Origin: Isosphaeraceae bacterium
Lineage (GTDB): Bacteria > Planctomycetota > Planctomycetia > Isosphaerales > Isosphaeraceae
Assembly (NCBI GenBank): GCA_021324445.1
Contig: JAJPJC010000403.1
Coordinates: 1-34,026 of the forward strand
DNA length: 34,026 bases
Direction: 5' to 3'
A program made the position numbers and the translations under genes. Numbering within the stretch: position 1 is the stretch's first letter; each line of letters starts with the position of its first letter. Positions 30,458 through 34,026 of this stretch are shown here, piece by piece. The notes under the pieces were generated by a model. It did not search any database and had not been told where the DNA came from. It saw nothing but the letters and a program-made list of their open reading frames with translations.

Positions 30458-32509
30458 ATGATCGGTCAGTTCGTGGTCTGCATGGCGATGATCGCAGCCG
30501 GGCCGGCCGAGGGTGCGGAGCCGCCCACGGATCCTGTGGCCGAGCGCTCGGCCTATGAGACGGCCAGCAAGGCCGCCGGGCGCAACGCCAAGGCCCAGAT
30601 TCGGCTGGCGCTTTGGTGCGAGGCGCACGGCCTCTCGGCCGAGCGGATGAAGCACCTGGCCATGGCCGTCCTGTACGAGCCGTCCAACGCCCTGGCCCGT
30701 GGGTTGATGGGCCTGGTCGCCGACCGGGGGAAGTGGGAACGCCCGGAGGTCGTCGGCCGTCGGGTCGGGGAGGACCCGGCCGTTCGGGCGTTGGTCCGGG
30801 AATACCTCGATCGGCGGGCCCAGACGCCGCGCAAGCCCGATGCCCAGTCACGCCTGGCGGCCTGGTGCGAACAGAACGGGCTCAAGGAACAGGCCCTCGC
30901 CCATTACTCGGAAGTCGTCCGGCTCGACCCGTCCCGCGAGGCCACCTGGCGGCACCTGGGCTACAAGAAGCAGGGTGACCGCTGGGTCAAGGCCGAAGAA
31001 CTGGCCGCCGAGAAGCTCGAGGCCGAGCGGCAGAGGCATGCCGACAAGCTGTGGCGGCCCAAGCTGGAACGGCTGCGGGAGAGCCTGGAGGGCAGGGACC
31101 CGTCGCGGCGGACCAAGGCGGAGAAGGCCATCGCCGAGGTGACCGACCCTCGGGCCGTGCCGATGATCTGGGCGGTTTTCCTCCGCGGTGGTGAGCGGTC
31201 CAGGATGGCGGCGGTGCAGATGCTCGGCCAGATCGACGGACCGGCCGCCTCCAACGCCCTGGCGGCGCTGGCGGTCTTCCACCCGTCGGCCGGTGTCCGC
31301 GGCCGGGCGACCGAGAGCCTGGCGCGGCGCGATCCGCGCGACGTCATCGGCCCCATGATCAACCTGGTCCGCAAGCCCCTGCGCTACGAGGTGCGTCGAC
31401 CCGGCGGACCCGGCTCGATCGGCGTGCTCTTCGTGGAAGGCCAGCAGTTCAACGTCCAGCGCCTTTATGAGGATCCGCCGATCGACCCGGCGCTGATTCC
31501 GGCCCGGATCTTTGCGCCGTCGGTCCCGTTCGACCCCTACAGCGTTCGGAACATCATCCTGGCCGCGCAGGCGATGGGGGGCCTGACGATGGCGACACCC
31601 GCCAGCGGGCCCAACCCCGCCCAGGTCGCCCAGGGGATCGCGGCCCACCCCCAGAATGCCCCGGCGATCCTCAAGAACGCCGCCGGTGCCCAGCCGGGTG
31701 CCGCGCCTGTCAACCCCAGTAACAACCTGGTGTACAACATCGTGTCCCAGGCCGCCCTCCGCGACATGCAGATCGCCGCGGCCTACCAGACCATCCAGCA
31801 GACCAGCCAGACGTTGCAACAGCGGCTCTCCCTGGACATCCAGCTCGTCGAGGCAACCAACGCCCAGATCAACGAGCTCAACGGCCGCGTGCTCCCCGTG
31901 CTCAAGCTGATCACCGGCCAGGACCTGGGCGTCGATTCCGAGAGCTGGCGGTCCTGGTGGACCGACCAGCTCGGTTACGTCTACCAGTCGAGCGTGCCGC
32001 GGACCAAGCCCACCTACACCGACATGGTGAGCGTCACCTCGCCCTTCACCGTCGGCGCGACCCACTCGGCCTGCTTTGCACCCGGCACCCTGGTCTTGAC
32101 CCTCGACGGTCCTCGAGTCATCGAGTCGATTCAGCTCGGAGACCGCGTCCTGGCCCAGGACACGGCGACCGGCCAGCTAATCTTCCAGCCGGTCCTGGCC
32201 GTGCACCGCAACGGCCCCGCGCCGACGCTGCGCATCGCCCTGGACGGCGAGACCCTGGTGGCCACCGGCATCCATCGCTTCTGGAAGGCCGGCAAGGGCT
32301 GGGTCATGGCCCGCGACCTCCAGCCGGGGGACCATCTGCGGGTCATCGGCGGCACTGCCGTGGTCCGCTCGATCGCCCCCGACGCCACCCAGCCGGTCTA
32401 TAACCTCGACGTCGCCCACGATCGGGATTTCTTCGTCGGGACCAAGAACCTCCTGGTCCACGACTTCAGCTTCGTCCAGCCCGTCCTCGAGCCGTTCGAC
32501 CGCCCGTGA
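30458..32509 (+). CDS. Secreted helical/HEAT-repeat protein with C-terminal HINT domain
   Basis: A 683-residue protein from ATG 30458 (GGGAGG 7 bases upstream), with a short signal peptide (MIGQFVVCMAMIAAGPAEGA). Residues about 30-200 are TPR-like helices (LAMAVLYEPSNALARGLMGL, ALAHYSEVVRLDPSREATWR); about 215-330 HEAT-like (DPRAVPMIWAVFLRGGERSR); then a helical linker. A HINT (hedgehog/intein) domain spans 539-669: it starts CFAPGTLVLTLDGPRVIESI with Cys539, keeps ATGIHRFW and LQPGDHLRV, and ends NLLVHD (His668-Asp669) where self-cleaving members have HN. Only 14 residues follow, so no toxin domain is attached. It may be the carrier part of a polymorphic-toxin system, or a planctomycete export protein using HINT autoprocessing. 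Confidence 0.88.
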   Translation: MIGQFVVCMAMIAAGPAEGAEPPTDPVAERSAYETASKAAGRNAKAQIRLALWCEAHGLSAERMKHLAMAVLYEPSNALARGLMGLVADRGKWERPEVVGRRVGEDPAVRALVREYLDRRAQTPRKPDAQSRLAAWCEQNGLKEQALAHYSEVVRLDPSREATWRHLGYKKQGDRWVKAEELAAEKLEAERQRHADKLWRPKLERLRESLEGRDPSRRTKAEKAIAEVTDPRAVPMIWAVFLRGGERSRMAAVQMLGQIDGPAASNALAALAVFHPSAGVRGRATESLARRDPRDVIGPMINLVRKPLRYEVRRPGGPGSIGVLFVEGQQFNVQRLYEDPPIDPALIPARIFAPSVPFDPYSVRNIILAAQAMGGLTMATPASGPNPAQVAQGIAAHPQNAPAILKNAAGAQPGAAPVNPSNNLVYNIVSQAALRDMQIAAAYQTIQQTSQTLQQRLSLDIQLVEATNAQINELNGRVLPVLKLITGQDLGVDSESWRSWWTDQLGYVYQSSVPRTKPTYTDMVSVTSPFTVGATHSACFAPGTLVLTLDGPRVIESIQLGDRVLAQDTATGQLIFQPVLAVHRNGPAPTLRIALDGETLVATGIHRFWKAGKGWVMARDLQPGDHLRVIGGTAVVRSIAPDATQPVYNLDVAHDRDFFVGTKNLLVHDFSFVQPVLEPFDRP

Positions 32510-32605
32510 GGCCCTCCGGTGGGCCGACGGCGCGGTGCGGCGTTCGACTCGAAGCGTGTCCGAGACGCCCAACCGAGGCGACCGTGAGGATTCTTCTCCC
32601 CTGGC

Positions 32606-32878
32606 TCAATCCTCCATCCGGTCTATTAATTCTCCGTAGATATCCGGACTCTGCTGATTCCAGTTCTCGCCCAGAGATTCCCGGAGGACGACCAGCCCGA
32701 GCAGTTCCGGACCCGAATAGGCGAGAAAGCTATGGTCCCCTTTCCTGGCGCACCACAGCGACGATCCATCGTCGGCCTTCTCCAGCCAGAGGTCATACCC
32801 TTTATCCCGCAGGACGATCAGGCTCGGATTATACGTGTTCCCGGACGCGACCAGACTGGATTGCATGCTCGTTTCCAT
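32606..32878 (-). CDS. Probable immunity protein of the adjacent toxin
   Basis: A 90-residue acidic soluble protein. ATG 32878 has AAGGAG nine bases upstream; another in-frame ATG at 32896 overlaps the toxin stop as ATGA, so either way it is translationally coupled to the toxin gene. The product (NPSLIVLRDKGYDLWLEKAD, SSLWCARKGDHSFLAYSGPE, LLGLVVLRESLGENW, ending ELIDRMED) is a small single alpha/beta domain without signal peptide, which is what cytoplasmic immunity proteins look like. I cannot name its immunity family. Position directly downstream of a toxin-like gene, small size and acidity are the basis for the role; there is no direct proof. Confidence 0.6.
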   Translation of the reverse strand: METSMQSSLVASGNTYNPSLIVLRDKGYDLWLEKADDGSSLWCARKGDHSFLAYSGPELLGLVVLRESLGENWNQQSPDIYGELIDRMED

Positions 32879-32892
32879 GGAACGCTTCTCCT

Positions 32893-33363
32893 TCATTCGT
32901 TGACTTCCACGAGAACCCCCGCGGGGATCTGTCCCTCGATTAAGACCTCGTGGTTTTTCCTCATCGCGGCTCGGACGTCGGCCGCTCGCTTCGCCAGCTT
33001 CCTGGGCCCGTTCGTCATCGCGCCGAAAACTTGATCGGGGTCCCACATCTTGATGACACCCCGGACTTCAAGAACCCTCAACTCGGCCAACTCAGCTTTC
33101 CGAATGAATCGATTATCAGGTGCTTGAGTGAACTTTCTGGCGATCTTCGCCTCCGTCGTGAATGAGGTGAATCGGCTTGTGAGTCTCGACTCCTTGTGCA
33201 GGACGTGGTCGGCGAAATTCTGGATGTGGGCCGCATCGGCTTCTGGACCCCAGGCTCTGCCGAGCGGACCATGGCGATAATGATCATCCGCGCGAAAGAG
33301 ATAACGCCCAGCGCCCGAACCGGTTGCGACCGCCGCCCCATCAACGTCCGTCGCCTTCGCCAT
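32893..33363 (-). CDS. Candidate ADP-ribosyltransferase-fold toxin domain, orphan
   Basis: With ATG 33363 the product has 156 residues. It shows the R-S-E pattern of the ART fold: GRYLFRADDHYR (Arg24) as the first strand, RLTSRFTSFTTEAKIARKFT as the STS-like strand, and NHEVLIEGQIPAGVLVEV near the end with the ExxxE-type catalytic glutamates and final strand. There is no signal peptide. The size fits the tip domain of a polymorphic toxin rather than a whole effector. In-frame starts at 33387 (ATG) and 33426 (GTG) are possible; none has a good ribosome site, which suggests the domain was once fused to a longer N-terminal part. The immunity gene follows with a four-base overlap. ART assignment is by motif only. 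Confidence 0.55.
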   Translation of the reverse strand: MAKATDVDGAAVATGSGAGRYLFRADDHYRHGPLGRAWGPEADAAHIQNFADHVLHKESRLTSRFTSFTTEAKIARKFTQAPDNRFIRKAELAELRVLEVRGVIKMWDPDQVFGAMTNGPRKLAKRAADVRAAMRKNHEVLIEGQIPAGVLVEVNE

Positions 33364-33680
33364 CGATGAAGTTGCCGCTCCGATCATCCACCACGATCCC
33401 GTTCGCCGACCTCCAAGTCGGTCCACATCTTGGCTCTTTTCATGCTATCCGTTGCAATCTCACGCTTCCAGTGAGTCGACCTCGACCAAGACTCGATCGC
33501 CGGGTTCGGGCCGCGCCGTGCAGATACAGGCGATCGCTTTCGGACAGATTCTGCCCCGGGATGTCCATGGTCGGCTGACTGGTGGCGTCGATGATCTTGT
33601 CCTCGACTCGCCCTGGCTGTGGATGCGCCGACAAGGTTCAATTCGGCATGAACCACCGGTACCTAGACCCAAAAACCGCA
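33364..33680 (-). pseudogene. Frameshifted remnant upstream of the toxin domain
   Basis: On the minus strand, protein-like segments lie in successive frames: DKIIDATSQPTMDIPGQNLS plus ESDRLYLHGAA (about 33610-33515), then PEPGDRVLVEVDSLEA ending at 33460, then REIATDSMKRAKMWTDLEVG (about 33470-33405), then IVVDDRSGNFIDGEGDG (about 33405-33350). Each is short, in another frame, and joined by no start or ribosome site. I read this as one or two decayed coding regions, perhaps the lost carrier part or an older toxin tip; a run of sequencing indels is the alternative. The family is unknown. Confidence 0.4.
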
Positions 33681-33733
33681 GTTGAGTTCCAATGATGCAG
33701 ACAGCTTACCCTCATTCGTCACTTTGCCCCGCT

Positions 33734-33919
33734 TCACGCTGCTGGCTTCGCCATCAGCGGACGACCCGTATACGTCCAGCGGAAGGGATGGGCGAAGACT
33801 CGATTGAAATATTCAACAAAATTCATGATCTTATCACGCAAGTCCTTCAACGAGGTGAACGAACCTCGGCGAACCACTTTCCGCATGATCACTCCGAAAA
33901 CCACCTCGATCTGGTTCAA
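33734..33919 (-). pseudogene. C-terminal fragment of an IS630-type transposase
   Basis: The minus strand encodes LNQIEVVFGVIMRKVVRRGS then FTSLKDLRDKIMNFVEYFN and ending HPFRWTYTGRPLMAKPAA. This is the C-terminal end of IS630/Tc1-mariner DDE transposases, where HASWLNQIE precedes the last catalytic acidic residue and the protein ends in PFRWTYTGRPL. Only about 62 residues of about 340 remain. At 33920 the gene is replaced by a different palindromic repeat, so the upstream two catalytic residues are missing and the element cannot move by itself. Confidence 0.8.
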
Positions 33920-34026
33920 CCCAGGGCAACGCCCTGGGAGCCGAGCGATCACCTCCGTCCCCAGCCCTGAAAGGGCGAAACCCCGAGGCCGGCGCCGTGA
34001 GGGAATGATCGTGTGCCGCCCTTTCA
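33920..34026. repeat. Palindromic repeat of a fourth type, interrupting the transposase
   Basis: CCCAGGGCAACGCCCTGGG (33920-33938) has perfect 8-base arms around AAC, and GCCCT-GAA-AGGGC (33964-33976) follows. The last bases (CGCCCTTTCA) look like the start of another unit, so the element runs out of the window. The combination of AGGGCAACGCCCT and CCCTGAAAGGGCG units is one I associate with interspersed repeats in planctomycete-type genomes. The junction with transposase sequence is abrupt. Confidence 0.7.

Noticed and set aside
33648..33695. A short plus-strand frame beginning MNHRYLDPKTAVEFQ
   Set aside because: It has 15 codons, no ribosome site and no context; it runs opposite the minus-strand remnants and is probably chance.

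Overview
The window looks like chromosomal DNA of a high-GC planctomycete, most likely an Isosphaeraceae-type member. The reasons are the strong G/C third-position bias, the 'PVC' secreted protein that joins a dehydrogenase-like propeller, HEAT repeats and a cytochrome c domain, a planctomycete-style Ser/Thr kinase and FHA protein, and many secreted proteins of lineage-restricted type. This is inferred from protein families; no rRNA gene is present to confirm it.

Layout. 1-1782: the 3' end of a creatininase-family amidohydrolase gene, an MFS transporter, and a 13-codon remnant cut off at a palindromic repeat. 1930-12091 (+): the PVC cytochrome/propeller protein, a CE15-like esterase, a very large YfhO-like membrane protein, a secreted protein, and a SIS isomerase/ROK kinase pair. 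12092-12979 has no convincing CDS but carries a good sigma70-type promoter followed by strong hairpins, a candidate structured RNA. 12980-16963 (+): an 82-residue protein, a purple-acid-phosphatase-like phosphoesterase, a three-Cys-motif DUF5131 protein and a Uma2-type nuclease-fold protein. 17041-22469 (-): recA, thpR, a small anchored protein, a PfkB-type kinase, gltX and a small hypothetical protein. 23193-25970 (+): a Ser/Thr kinase with a C-terminal receiver domain, and a secreted alpha-toroid protein with a CxxCH motif. 25967-30043 (-): a double-FHA protein and two secreted proteins, the latter two translationally coupled. 30458-32509 (+): a secreted helical/HEAT protein ending in a HINT domain. 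32606-34026 (-): a candidate ADP-ribosyltransferase-fold toxin and its likely immunity protein, frameshifted remnants, and the tail of an IS630-type transposase interrupted by another repeat.

The most unusual feature is the set of palindromic intergenic repeats, in at least three families (A: core GAACCACGAAA, 2 copies; B: GTCCGTGG arrays, 2 copies; C: GTAGGTCAGGCTT, 3 copies), plus a fourth type at the right end. They sit at gene borders. Both B copies have the same orientation relative to the downstream gene and end at, or 2 nt before, its start codon. For gltX a TTGACA-17-TATCGT promoter lies just outside the element, so the repeat would be transcribed as a long hairpin 5' leader. One C copy supplies the gltX stop codon.

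The right end looks like an eroding polymorphic-toxin neighbourhood: a HINT carrier without a toxin tip, an orphan toxin-immunity pair on the other strand, frameshifted coding remnants and a broken transposase. Housekeeping genes (recA, gltX, thpR) show that the rest of the window is core chromosome, not a mobile island.
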